The position numbers were made by a program, and so were the translations under genes. DNA of 64,000 bases from Protopterus annectens (Eukaryota > Chordata > Ceratodontiformes > Protopteridae). The stretch's first letter is position 1; every line of letters begins with the position of its first letter. The DNA lies in NCBI RefSeq assembly GCF_019279795.1, contig NC_056743.1:1780503966-1780567965 (forward strand). Reading direction: 5' to 3'. The notes beneath the pieces are model-generated. The model was not told where the DNA came from, ran no database searches, and saw nothing but the letters and a program-made list of their open reading frames with translations. Below are positions 21,630 to 34,283 of this stretch, piece by piece.

Positions 21630-22959
21630 GCTCAACCATGTGTAGGGAGTGTACTATATGCATCCGACATAGGCAGCCCTGCAGCACCACCCTCAATACT
21701 GGGACACCCACAAGGTAAGTGACTCACACATGCCAGTCAGGGGGTTTCACATACCCAACAACAGTCACAGCCAGCAGGACAGGTGTATACAAACCCAAAC
21801 AAAGGCTGTGCTATGGCCTCTGAATGAGGCCTATGGGTAACCTAACCCCCCAGGCCTACACAGACAGACTACAGCAGGTCAGGCAGTGGGACATCAGTTC
21901 TGAAGGGTAGGAAGACAGAAACTAATATGTAGGTAAATAAAAGCTAAGATCTGTAGTACACTGGTATGCCTCTAGTCAGTAGGATAGGTAAGACTACAGA
22001 ATGAAATGGAGCACCTGACATACCAGTACAGTCATAGCAAATGTGTACAAGTGTCAGGTGTGTGTCCCCCCCATCTTACATAGACATGTAGTAACAGTCA
22101 GATGTGCCCTCCCCCAATCCTGTGTAGAAATGTAGAAATAGTAAGGTGTGCCCCCATCCTACGTGGAAATGTCGTAACAGTCAGGTGTGCCCCCCACAAA
22201 TCCTGTGTAAAAATGTAGAAATAGTTAGGTGTACCCCCATCTGATGTAGAATGTAGTAGCAGTCAATGCCAAATGATCGATGGATACCCTGCCAAAATAG
22301 TATGCTACTTGTAGGTGTACAACACATAGGTCAGCACTGCAGTACAGACTACCTGGACTTGATCCACACATTCAATACAGACAGGCATACTGGGCATGCT
22401 CACACAAAAGAGAAATGATGGCAATGTCAGTCAACAACATACTGATAGGTCATACTGGGCATGCTTCCACACTTAAACACATGAAGGCCATGTCTGCAAA
22501 CACCAGTGGACCAGACATATCTGGCAGTTGCAGATGTTAGTGCAGACACTCCTCAGTATGCAACACACATGCTTTGCACACACAGTGGATGGAAATACAG
22601 AGATATATCTAAGGACAACACACTAAAATAAGCCAAAGGTAGACATACATATATGTGTGGAAGAGGGTGACTCTGACAAGGATCCATCCAGGCCTGTCCC
22701 ACCCAGCACACAACCAAAGGGCCACAAACACATGAGGTTCAGATGTCACTCACTGTAGATACTAGCCACCGGTATGTGTCAGCATTACAGACTATGTCGT
22801 GCATGTGCTAGCTGTGCAACATGACTGTACAAGGAAGTAGTCATCTAGCAGCTGTATACACATACCTGTGGAATATTACCCTATGTGTGCCCGCATTTGG
22901 TGTGTCAACCTCTAGATGAATGGGTTATGTCCCATGCACACACACTGCCCTCCCCATAG
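21630..22959. other. Harbinger-1 interior, no gene seen
   Basis: Short repeated phrases occur (GTGCCCCCATCCTA / AAATGTAGAAATAGT about every 55-60 bp at 22050-22260), an imperfect minisatellite of about four to five units. Otherwise nothing recognisable. Confidence 0.45.
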
Positions 22960-23567
22960 CCCTACTATGACAAGCCTGCTGAGGTCATCCACTGTGAAAT
23001 GCACCTTTGAGAGAGCTTTAGTCCAGTAATCTCTGTGGCGCGTCCAATAACTGCTTACTGCTATAGTGTGCTGAACTAGTTAGGTAGGACTTCCAATCCC
23101 AGACATGACAACTGTGTGTTTATGTGTGTGTCTGTCTGTGTAGAGAGCAATGCTTTTTAGGGTAGTCACACCCCCTACAATTCAAATGCTCTACTTTGGC
23201 AAGGCTGCTGATGTCATCCACCTAGAAATACACCTATGGGAAGGTTGTAGCCCAGTAATCTGCTTAGCGCATCCTACAACTGCATACTGCTGTAGTGTGA
23301 TAAACTCATTAGGTAGGAGTTCTAATCCTAGATGTGGCAAGTGTGTCTGTCTCTGTAGACAGCAATGCTTTTTAGGGTAGTCACACTCCTTACAATTAAA
23401 ATACTCTACTTTGGCAAGGTTGCTGATGTCATCCACCTAGAAATACACCTCTGGGAAGGTTGCAGCCCAGTAATCTCCATAGTACGCCCTATAACGTCAT
23501 ACTGCTGTAGTGTGATAATCTAACTGACTAGGAGTTCTAATCCCAGACTTGGCAAGTGTGTGTGTGT

Positions 23568-23644
<77 letters not shown>

Positions 23645-24079
23645 TGTGTGTGTGTGGCTGTTTGACTCTGTCTGTGTAGAGAGCAATGCTTTTTAGGGTA
23701 GTAACACTCCTTACAGTTCAGATCTTTGGCAAGGCTGCTGATGTTATCCACCTAGGAATACACCTCTGGAAAGGCTGTGACCCAGTAATCTACATAGCAC
23801 ACCCTATAACTGCATGCTGCTGTAGTGTGTTAACTAGTTAAGTAGGAGTTCTAATCCCGGACTTGGCATGTTTGTGTGTCTGTCTGTGTAGAGAGCAATG
23901 CTTTTTGGTTTATTCACACTCCCTACAATTCAAATGCTCTACTTTGGCAAGGCTGCTGATGTCATCCACCTAGAAATACACCTCTGGAAAGACTATAGCC
24001 CAGTAATCTCTGTAGTTCATCCTATAACTGTGTACTGCTGTAGTGTGATAGAATAATTAGGAGGAGTTCTAATCCTGGT

Positions 24080-24160
<81 letters not shown>

Positions 24161-24575
24161 TGTAGGGAGCAATGCATTTTAGGCTAGTCACACTCACTAC
24201 AATTCAAATGCCCTACTTTGGCAATCCTGCTGATGTCATTCACTGTGAGATACACCTTTGGGGAAAGAGATCTCCAGGAATATCCATGGTGTGCCCTATA
24301 GCAGCATCTTGCAGTAGTGTGATATAAAACTCTGTTAGGGATTCTATCCTCACACATGGCACTGGTGGATGTTTTGTGTGTGTTTCTATGTTTGTGTAGG
24401 GAGCAATGCATTTTAGGCTAGTCACACTCACTACAATTCAAATGCCCTACTTAGACAATCCTGCTGATGTAATTCATTGTGAAATACACTTTTGGGGAAC
24501 GGGAGCTCCAGAAATGGCATAGTGTTATAGTGTAATGTACTAATTAGGTAGGAGTGTTAATCCCAGACTTGACAG

Positions 24576-24662
<87 letters not shown>
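22960..24662. repeat. Tandem tRNA-like repeat array with internal (TG)n
   Basis: About seven diverged units of 210-320 bp. Each has GCAATGCTTTTTAGGGTAGTC, a TTTGGCAAGGCTGCTGATG block, CCAGTAATCTC, and GGAGTTCTAATCCCAGAC, which resembles a Pol III B box; a (TG)n or GTCTGT tract follows. Anchor starts are near 23142, 23357, 23678, 23891, 24167 and 24400. Unit length varies mainly with the TG tracts at 23556-23656, 24082-24162 and 24577-24662. It may have arisen by tandem duplication of a tRNA-derived SINE. Confidence 0.75.
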
Positions 24663-24664
<2 letters not shown>

Positions 24665-24904
24665 ATTTGTATCCTGTGTGGCGGTGAGTGTGTAACAACT
24701 GGGCTCAATGTGGAGTGGGTTTTGCAAACTTCTTATATGGTGGGCCAAGTATATATCACAATGTCCAGCATAAAGGGATAACAGATGTGAAATAGCCAAG
24801 AGGCTGGGGTGCAAATCCATACCCCAAAATGTGACATCAATGCCAACTGAACAACGATAGCAAGCCTTATATTACCCAGGTTACACTCTCAACCCATGTC
24901 TCAT

Positions 24905-24967
<63 letters not shown>
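24905..24967. repeat. (CA)n microsatellite
   Basis: About 31 CA units, opposite in phase to the nearby TG tracts. Confidence 0.97.
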
Positions 24968-24972
<5 letters not shown>

Positions 24973-27900
24973 CTAGGCAACAGCCTCTATGTTGGTAGTA
25001 CCCTGCATAATGCCCCCTGGTGTGATTGTAGTGGACTACAGAGGGCATGTCACCCTTTCCATCAGTCCAATAGGCATGTACATGCTGACAGTGCACCTCC
25101 CCCATGTTTTCCACTGGACACCTGCAACACCTGTGGAGCCATCAAATGTGACCCACAAAGGACATAACATGCCTGAAACACAAGCCCTGTATGGACAGAT
25201 GCCACTGGCAACAGGGAATAGCAGTATCATGCTATCAATGTAGGTGCATGGCCAACCCACTGTCCATGAACAGTTCCCGCCACATGAGGCCAGGACTGGC
25301 ACATCTGATGATAACGATCAGTGTGCACAACATAGGCCAGACACCCCAGGTACAGTTCCACTTGTCACTGTAGATGCATGATGGAGGTGTGCACATCCCA
25401 GACACTGTCCATATCATGGACTAAGGAACACATACATGGCAAGCAATGCACAAAGTTGGTCACAAGCAATAGTCACCAAGGTGACTGGATGGTGAATAAA
25501 ATACCCAGCTGTGTGGGCAACTCCAGACACTACAGCCCTGAGCCACAATACAGACCATAGTCATGTGGCCTGATGCCAAGGTATACCCATCACCTAGCCT
25601 TGTATAGCTGTCTGGCACCATCAACCACAACACACCCATGAAGCAGTGCACACGTGCATGTCAGTACTGGCACCAGTGTCTGTGTGGGTGGTGTATGATG
25701 TTTATGACCAAATTCATACTCACTAAAACCCCCATTGGCATACTGAAGCATGCTGTCTGATGTCAGACACCTCCACATACCCTTTGCACATATAACCTCC
25801 GTATGACCCCTGTGGTGCATGTGATACCTTCCCAGTACTGTGTTTTGACAATCCCACTAGTGATGAGTTGTATTCCTGGCCCTGCCAAGTGTGGCAATAT
25901 GTGTGCATCCCTGTGATAGTGTGACTGTGTTGACACTGACACCTGTTCATGTGGGCAGGCATGGGTACTGCACCTACCACATAGCTACCATATCCCTGTT
26001 GCAGATGTCACTCACCATCACATATACATTCTGAGGGTTCCCCAGCATGTAACCTATGTGGCGCATCCAATAACTGCATGGACATGTGATAGCACTGCAT
26101 AGTCATTGAGGGTTTGATATCCTGTACTGGTATGTGTGTAACACAAACGTGTAAGTTTTACTCTCCCACCCCTCCCTGGCTTCTCTGTGCCTATGTCTGC
26201 CTATCTTACTTCCTTTCTGGTGGATGTGGAGACTTAACCTGCTTTGCTTAGTCAGCAGTATTTGCATTTTAAGTGATGCTCAGGATCAGCTGATGGTCTC
26301 TGCATGAATTGCAGCCCTTCTCTAGCTGTTTGCATGTGAAACAGCTGTGGTAACATTCCCATAGCCAATTGCATGGAAACACACACCAATATCTAGGAAC
26401 ATAATGTTGCTGTTGGGCTTTTCATTCACTGTGAGCAGGAACTTGATCTTTTGTTTGGCAAACAGCATCTCAGATGGATTGGGGTGTACCTGTAAAAACA
26501 TACACTGTAAAGACAGGCCAACACACAGGAGGGGGGGTGTGCCTAACCTGACTACAGACTGTAAGTGCTGCTATACTGCATTTTGAGTAATGTTTGTTTA
26601 ACAGGGTGTGTGTGGATATGGCTGTCCATGTTTACATACCTGCCATGTCAGTGCTATGTTTATAAGGGAACACCCAGCTGTAGGGCCATCTGCAGACTGG
26701 CCAGTGTGTGGTGCCTTTTGTTTCAGGTGTTACCCCCTGAGCATCTATCTGTGAACTGCAGAAGGTAGTGTGAGGATTGCAGTCTATAGATGGTGACAGC
26801 TGTGAGAGTGACTGACTTCAAATCCCTCATAGGACATATGGTGCAACAAACCCTGTTGCAATAGTAAATGTATGAGGTTATCACAGCAACATGTCAATAT
26901 TGGCTCAGTGTATGTGCCTCCAGCCACAACCCTGACAACATGTGTACATATATCATGCAGTAAGGGCTGCATATGTACTGTATACCATAGTTAGTGACAT
27001 CATATCTGGTAACACCCCAGTGAGATATCAGATTGCTACACATGAAATGTATAGTAGGGGTTATATTTGATGACATAACCTGGAAATTCTGTGGATGCGT
27101 GTACAGTACTGAGGTCTGTGTACTTATGGTAATTGTCGGCAGTTTGTGTATATGTACCTTGGCCTGTGTACAGACTGTGACAGATGTCATTGTTCTTGGT
27201 CCTGTTTTATCTGATGTTACATGCTGCTCCACTGTATGTTACCTTATTGGCTTACATGTTTGTAGGGCCATACACGCACATGTCCCATACCACAGACACA
27301 CAGCAGACCACACTGTGTAGCAGCCCAGTATATGTAGGGTTAGTGCGTGGGTGGCACATATGAGGTTGGTTTTGAACAGATAGTTCATATACTGTAATAA
27401 TACTCTAGCATGCCTTGTGTAGCTGTGGTTGTGTTCAAATTGGTTTTGGTGATGCACTTGCACACAGGTGTATGTTACTCTGTGCTATGACATGCCTGTA
27501 GAGCCTGCTGTGCCATACAGACTGTTCTGTTTGTCAGTGTGCTTGTGATGGTGTCAGTTGTGCCTTGTTATGTAACAGTTACATCCCAGTGTGTCAGCTG
27601 AGGTCTTTACCCCCTAGGGATTGTCTATAGAGTGTAGTTAGAGGCTGCTGAACTATACACCTGCATTATTTACCATTGATTTTTTGGCATCCTGTTGCCC
27701 AGTCTGTCTTTACTATTGTACTACTTGATGGCCTTGGCCTGGACAGCAACATTTGTTAACATTTCTGGACTACTGTATTACTATACCTGTTTCACAGTTG
27801 CATTACTCAGTTTATATGGATGTCCGTGTCTAAACAGCTATATGTCATGGCATATGCAACTGTAATAGTACACAAATAAAGCTTTCCCATTTATGCACAC

Positions 27901-28389
27901 CTGTGTGTGGTGTTATAGCCTTTGTTATCTCTATGGGTATATGTTGCAGGCAATGAATGTCATTTGTATGGGTGGCTCATACAGTCTCCAGTTGGTAAGT
28001 TGGTAACTGTAGGAATAGTGGCTGTTCCATACTGTGTGCACGTACTACATATATAACGTAATGTGCATATCTCTGCATGTGTATGCGTAGTTACATCTCT
28101 ATCTGTCTATCTATATATATATATATATGTATATATACACATATATATGTATATCTGTATCTGCATATATGTTTCTGTGTATATGTATCCTAGGGATGCC
28201 CATGTCATGTCTGGTCCTGGTTATTGGATCTGCAACACTTGGTAGTGTATTGCAGGGGGGACGTGTTTGGCTGTTGGGGGGGTATACCTATTTGTACAAG
28301 ATGTATATTGTTTGGGCCCTCTCAACCCCATTAACGTTGCATGTGGACATATATTTCCCTATTGTTCTCTACGAATGTATGTCCGTGTA
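24968..28389. other. Harbinger-1 interior, no gene seen
   Basis: Many short frames but none with family motifs. A canonical AATAAA on + at about 27875 could serve as a polyadenylation signal; I cannot link it to a gene. 28090-28190 is ATAT/TGTA-rich. Confidence 0.4.
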
Positions 28390-28691
<302 letters not shown>

Positions 28692-28830
28692 TAGATATGT
28701 TGTATCTGTATAGATATTAATATATTTACACGCACACATACATGTAAATGTTGGAATACATTCTCTCTACTGCTGAATGACTGGGCTGGATGATATGTTT
28801 TTGAAAACATCAGGGTTATGTGTATCTGAC

Positions 28831-29130
28831 ATGGCTTACTGGTAAATCATTTTAGCTATGATGTGCAGGGTTCTGGGTTTGAACCTTGCTGAGGCTGGTT
28901 ATTTTGTTTCTGGACAAAACATGGGCCATTGGATACAGAGTGATGAAGGCACTTTAAAGTAGTTGTAAGTGGGTTTGCATAGGTTTGGACGGAGGTAAGC
29001 ACTGCTAACTTCTGGTTACAGTTTCTTATACTCTCTTAGCTTCTAAATTGCATAACCTGTGTAGGTGTTGCTTACCCCTACGCAAACATGCTTAAACCTG
29101 CTTACTGCTGCTTAAAAGTGCTTACTCCTG
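28831..29130 (+). mobile_element. tRNA-derived SINE, copy 1
   Basis: An A-box-like ATGGCTTACTGGTAA (28831-28845) and a B-box-like GGGTTTGAACC (28875-28885) sit at tRNA spacing. A body follows with TTGGATACAGAGTGATGAAGG, GTAAGTGGGTTTGCATAGG and repeated GCTTAC motifs. The same body occurs at 38095-38370. Mobilising partner unknown. Confidence 0.72.
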
Positions 29131-30021
29131 CTTACACTCACGCTAATTTCTTTAAAAGAAAAGAAAAAGGGGTTGATAGGAAAGTAGTAAGAAAAGGGGC
29201 ACAAAGAGGAAAAGACAGTATGGAAAATAGCCAGGGATGTGCAGGAAGGCTGTAGGGAAGGTCCATAGCTGCTCATTTCTTCTAAAGCAACAGCTGTGCA
29301 TATACACTGTATTTGGAGGTAGTCTTGGACACTCAAACCCCTGGGAGTAGGTGAGGACAACAATAATATGCTGTGATGCCAATCTGACCAGATTACATGT
29401 GTCCAGTGGACATGTGTGCGAAATGGACAGCTATGCATGGGGCGAGTTTTTTTGTGGGAACAGATTGCCTTTTTTTTTCAGGTGAGTGGGATGTTGTGGA
29501 GGGGTAGTAGGTATATTTTGGGAAGTAGGTTGGGTAGGTTAACAGACAATTATTTATTTATTTATTTTATATTTGTTGATTGGACTAGTCTAACTGGATA
29601 TATGTCCATTTTCAGTAGAGGCCCGGGGAGATGAGCTCTGAGGAAACAAAATAAAATCACTCATATGAAAAATTAATGTATACAATGAACATTGCAGGTA
29701 CAGTACAGAGAATAATCAAAGAGGTAATTTGTTCATAACATAGTGATAAATATACAGATACAATTAGTACAATACAAATGTAGTTGCAATACATCATAAA
29801 GAAAACGATGGCAGCTGAGTTATACAATATGTTAGTCAAGTAGTCATAAAGAAAAAGTAGGAGCTGAATTATACAATATATTGGTAAAAGTAGTCTCCTT
29901 AATGAGATTCTGAGGATGTAAGTAAAAGTATCAAGACGGACAAGGTCAGTTGTTTTTAAGAAAAGGAACAAGACTACTAAGAAGAGGAGGATAGGTAGAT
30001 CCAAGTAAGAGAGGTGGTAGA

Positions 30022-31318
30022 TCAGTCAGGTTTAGTACAGGGGCACAACCAGTGTGTTCTGAGGAAAAGGTTCAGTTTGTTTTTAAAGAGTGATATAGTG
30101 GGAAGAGAGGAAAGTTTGCTAGGAAGAAGGTTCCAGGATTTTCCAACAGTATTAGAGAAAAGAGAGTCCCCAGCCCTGTTGTTTGATTTACACATATTTA
30201 CAAGAAGTTTATGTGATGATCGTAAGGTCTTTAAATTGTTGTAGGGGATAATGAGGGTAGATAGTATAGGGGTATTGGTAGGATGATCAAGGGTTTTATG
30301 AGCAATGGTAAGTTGGTGGAATTTAAGCTGATTTTTGCAATTCAAGCCATCCTAGTTGCTCTAGATTAACACATTGGTAGGTTCTGAAAGGGTTACCTGT
30401 AGCAAATCTGGCTATGGTATTGTAGGAGTTTTCCATTTTATTAAGGCTGTTTTTTAGAGATATTAGTATATATGGGTGAGGCATAGAGGAGAGTAGAAAT
30501 TAGATGGGTGTGAGCAATAGTTATTATAGCTGCAGGAAAGAGGAAGGGTTTGATCCTGTAGAGAGAGCCTAGTTTTGTATTAACAGATTTTTAGGGCATT
30601 GTTAATATGGGTGTCGAAGTTAAGGTTGTTATCTATGGTGATACCCAGTAGTTTGGTAGTTGGATCTGGGGATATGAGAGTACTGTTATTGGATGTTACT
30701 GTGAAGTCTATTGGGGGGACTTACAAGTAGGAGTAAAAAGGAGGAGTTTAGTTTTTTGGGGTTCAGAAGGAGACAGCGTTGTGTAAACCATTGTTCAACT
30801 GTGTTAAAGACCTTTTGGGTAAGGGAGTGAAGTTCAGATATAGATGTGGCTGAGCATATAAGTGTGGAATCATCTGTGTATTGTATGCATGTAGCTTGGG
30901 GGATTGTTAGGTGAAGGTCGTTGATAAATATAGAAAATAGGAGAGGTCCTAATATGGACCCTTGAGAGACACCCATGTTAATGGGCAGATGGGTAGATAG
31001 AGTGTTATGCCAAAGCACAGCCTGTTGTCTGTTGTCCAAATAGGACTGGAACCATTTTATAGCTAATGCATCTAGTGACAGAGATTTGAGGATATTTATA
31101 AGTATCTGGTGATTTACCATATTCAATGCCTTAGACAGAGCTATAAACAGTGCAGAAGAAAGCATATTGAGGTTACGTTTTTTGTTAATACAGTCAGTAA
31201 AGGAAAGGAGGGCAGTAGTAGTGCTGTGGGAAGGTCTGAAACCATGTTGAAAGTTGAAAAGTAAGTTATTTTGGATTAGGTGGTCTAGCAATTGTCTATG
31301 GATGCATTTTTCCATGAT
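30022..31318 (-). pseudogene. L2-like reverse transcriptase and C-terminal tail
   Basis: The frame 31315-30686 reads MEKCIHRQLLDHL, then FQHGFRPSHSTTTALL, an altered AFD block (ALNMVNH), GVSQGSILGPLLFSIFINDL and QYTDDSTLICSAT. The usual Y-A-DD has become Y-T-DD, with both Asp kept. WFTQRCLLLNPKK follows. After further breaks, the frame 30345-30022 has SLFSNTVGKSWNLLPSKL and LFKNKLNLFL, the typical W-N-x-L-P...F-K-x-x-L end of L2/CR1-group ORF2. The FDTV core is degraded, so the copy is dead. Confidence 0.85.
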
Positions 31319-32436
31319 CTTTGCTGAGGGAGACAGCAGGGCTATGGGATGGTAATTGGAGAGTTCAGTAGAGTTTCCACCCTTATGAAGGGGGATACTA
31401 TGGGAGACTTTTCATATTCTAGGGGTGTGTCCTTCACTGGTGGTTCTACTGATGAGAATGAAAATGGGGTAGGCGATGGATTTGGCTGCCTTTTGTAGAT
31501 ATTCAGCGAGTAGTCGGTCTGCTGAAGGAGTGCATGGTTTCAGTTTTTGGATAACGGTAAGAATATATGTTGTTGGGACTGGTTGGAAGAGAAATGAAGG
31601 GGGTGGTTTAGAGTTAGAGTTGGATATAGTTAAGTCCTGAGTAGATAACTGACTGGCAAGAGTTTGAATGGCCTCAGTGAAAAAGGTATTAAAGGCATTA
31701 GCAGTCTGCTTGGGATTCTCTTGGTATGTGCCTTGTGGGTTTGGTGTGATGGATTGACCTGGGTGTAATAATTGATTAATACTTGCCCAGAACTTTTGTG
31801 GTTTATTATGGTGACTCTGCTCAAATTGTAGGTAGTAGTTTCTTTTGTCAGACAGTATAGATTTTTTAGTTTCATTTCTTAGTTGTCTGAAGTTTTGTTG
31901 ATCTACTGGGTTTTTAGTTAAATGAGATTTATTCCAGTATTTATTTCTGAGATGGATTTTTTGCCTGGTTTCTTTTGAAAGCCATGGGGCAGATTTAGTT
32001 CTAATTCTGATAGAGTGGGTTGGTGCATGGTGGTCTAGTATGGCTAGGAAGTTAGAGTTAAAGTAATTAACAGCTTCCTCCAGTGTGAGGTATTTTAAGG
32101 GAGACCAGTTACATGCCCTTAGTTTTCTTTGGAAGAGATTGGGGTTGAAGTTTTTCTTGGTTCTAATTGTCCTAAATATAGTTGGATTAGGTAGATTGGT
32201 TTTAAGCCTGATGATGTAGGTTAGTGAGTGGTCACTTACATCATCAGGGAGGGTTTCAGATTCATATATCTGGGGATGATTATTTATGAGAATCCAGTCT
32301 AAGGTACTTTCTTTCTTATTAGGCTTGTTTATCCTGGTAGGGGAGGTAATGGTTTGTGAAAAACCATAAAGGTTAATATGGCTTGTAGGATGGCTACTGC
32401 TACAACACTTCCAATCAATGTTAAAATCACCTAGGA

Positions 32437-33267
32437 TTATGGTTTCTTTGGGTACATTTTGGGATAGCCAACAAAGGATATTCTCTGTTGTGGCAATGTT
32501 ATTACCAAGAGGAAGATAGATACAGATAATATAAATGGATTTGAATTTGTTAAGTTGAAGCTTGGTAATAAGAATTTCAGCATTGGAGTCTTGAGGTGGT
32601 TTATAGTCATAGATAGTAATCTGGAACCCAGGTTTAAATAGGATAGCTGCACCACCACCCTTTTTGGTTGCACGGTCTCAAGTTGCAAAATATTATAACT
32701 GGGTGGGATGACTTTGTTGTCTTTAGTTATAGGTTTTAACCAAGTTTCTGTTAAACAAAGAATGTCAAAGGAGTACACTTCCAAGAGAGCATGGAGTTAT
32801 GCAACTTTGTTATTTATGCTACGTATGTTGAGGTGAGCTAATAAGAGTGATTTTGGTGGTTTGGTAAGGGAATGGATAGTAGAGGGGTAGGGGTTGTGGA
32901 GTTGAGTGGTAGTAGCAGTTGATGGGCCTGGGTGAATGTCTCTATCTTTTAAAGAGAGAAGTAGTGTTTGAAGTCTAGGATTTGGGAATTTACTATATAG
33001 TGTTAGAGATTTTCTGGGATTGGGAGAGTCATATCTAATGTGGGTTATCCTATGGTATTTTGCTAGTAGATAGCTGGGTGTAGATGTTATGTTAACATGG
33101 TTAGTGAAAATAGGTAGAGAAGTAGAGGTAGATAGCCTACTGGGGTAGAGAAAGTGTGGATATATTGGGTGTTCATAGGAGGTTAGCAGGTAAGCTAAAG
33201 TTAGAGGTGGTAGAAGTGTAAGTATGTGTAACCTCTGTAAGAGGGCTGGGGTGGGTATCTTATACAT
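32437..33267 (-). pseudogene. L2-like ORF N-terminus and APE endonuclease
   Basis: 33267-32797: a Thr/Leu/Pro-rich leader, then LLLSLKDRDIHPGP, similar to the 2A-like D-x-E-x-N-P-G-P motif known from some LINEs but with substitutions, then SLLLAHLNIRSINNKVA, the standard start of the APE endonuclease. The frame 32784-32437 continues with FDILCLTETWLKP (catalytic Glu). The two frames are offset by a shift near 32790. Further endonuclease sequence runs leftwards in broken frames to about 32200. Confidence 0.75.
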
Positions 33268-33270
33268 CTG

Positions 33271-34283
33271 GAAGAGTATGTTGTTAGGTTCCTGTTATAG
33301 GCTTGGAGGTATGCTAGGTGTGGAAAGGAATAGGTGGAAGGTGTGATGGGAGAGATAGGGAGTGGTAAGTGAAAGGAGGCAATTGGAGTTATTTGGCCAA
33401 TAGTGAAGGGTTTGTGATTGGTGAAAGAGGGAAGAGGTGTGGTTAGATGGTATAAGAGTAGGACCCCTGGGGGTGGGTGGGAATTGGGGGTAGTGTAGGG
33501 GAGTGGAGGGACCCCCTCAGGGTGAACAGAGTGGTAGAGACAAGTGAAGAAGAAGCTAGAGAAGAAACTATCAGCAATGCTGATAACTGAAGGTAAGTAG
33601 GTAAGTCGGGAGTGGGAAAGATCAGAGGTAACTCAGGAGTCTATGAGATAAAAACAGGTGAGAGTAGACAGTTGAAGTAAAGGGTAAGTGAGAAAATAAG
33701 AACAGGTCTAGGACTTAAGGGAAGTAGTATAATTACAGAGGAAATACAGAGGGATAAGTAGGAGATAAGGGTTGGGATAAGGGTGCCACGTGGGCAGATC
33801 TAGTATTGCAGGTAAGCATGTAAGGGAGCCAGCTGGTTTAGAACTAGGGAAGGAGTGATAGCTATTAAATGGGGTTATTATAAAGTAGAAGAGGTTTGTT
33901 GGATACAGGTTAGATGGGGGGAGGGTAAAAGCTGCTGGCTGTTCAGGTTTGTAGTGTACTTTAGAACCCCTAAAGCAAATAGTAGACGGTAGTCAGTTTT
34001 AACAGCAGAACTTAGACAACTACATACTTTCTTGCTTCCTTGAGAGAGGGTCTAGGGAATATAAGGCTGTTAGATGAGACCACAGATAATTGGATATGAT
34101 CCTTTGTTACCAGGTAGGTAGGTTCTTAGAGACTATATCAGGAACAGCTCAATGGAGAGCAGGGTACTTTAGGGTACTTTCCTGTCTGACAGGTGACGGC
34201 TAACAAGACAAATAACATGCATACAGAGGAGGTTTATGACACATGTGGGGGTAAACACCTTGATGGGGAGGGGTGTTGGGATA
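33271..34283. other. Purine-rich plus strand; probable LINE 5' region
   Basis: No gene seen. The plus strand is strongly A/G-biased (the LINE strand is C/T-rich), continuous with the skew of the LINE itself, so part is probably its 5' untranslated region. The left part of 33271-33600 is G-rich. Confidence 0.4.

Larger units (their letters stand above)
29545..33270 (-). mobile_element. L2-like LINE nested in Harbinger-1
   Basis: Minus-strand element. Its 3' tail of TAAA repeats is at 29550-29570, preceded on its own strand by a CCGGGCCTCT...GAAAATGGAC block. RT lies at 31318-30686, the C-terminal tail at 30345-30022, the endonuclease around 32784-31900 and the N-terminal end near 33267. An L2-like clade is inferred from the single large ORF layout, the LAHLNIRSINNK start and the short-repeat tail. 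Confidence 0.78.

Noticed and set aside
27870-27895. AATAAA as polyadenylation site of the Harbinger-1 transposase
   Set aside because: It is 6.5 kb past the stop with repeats between; no link can be shown.
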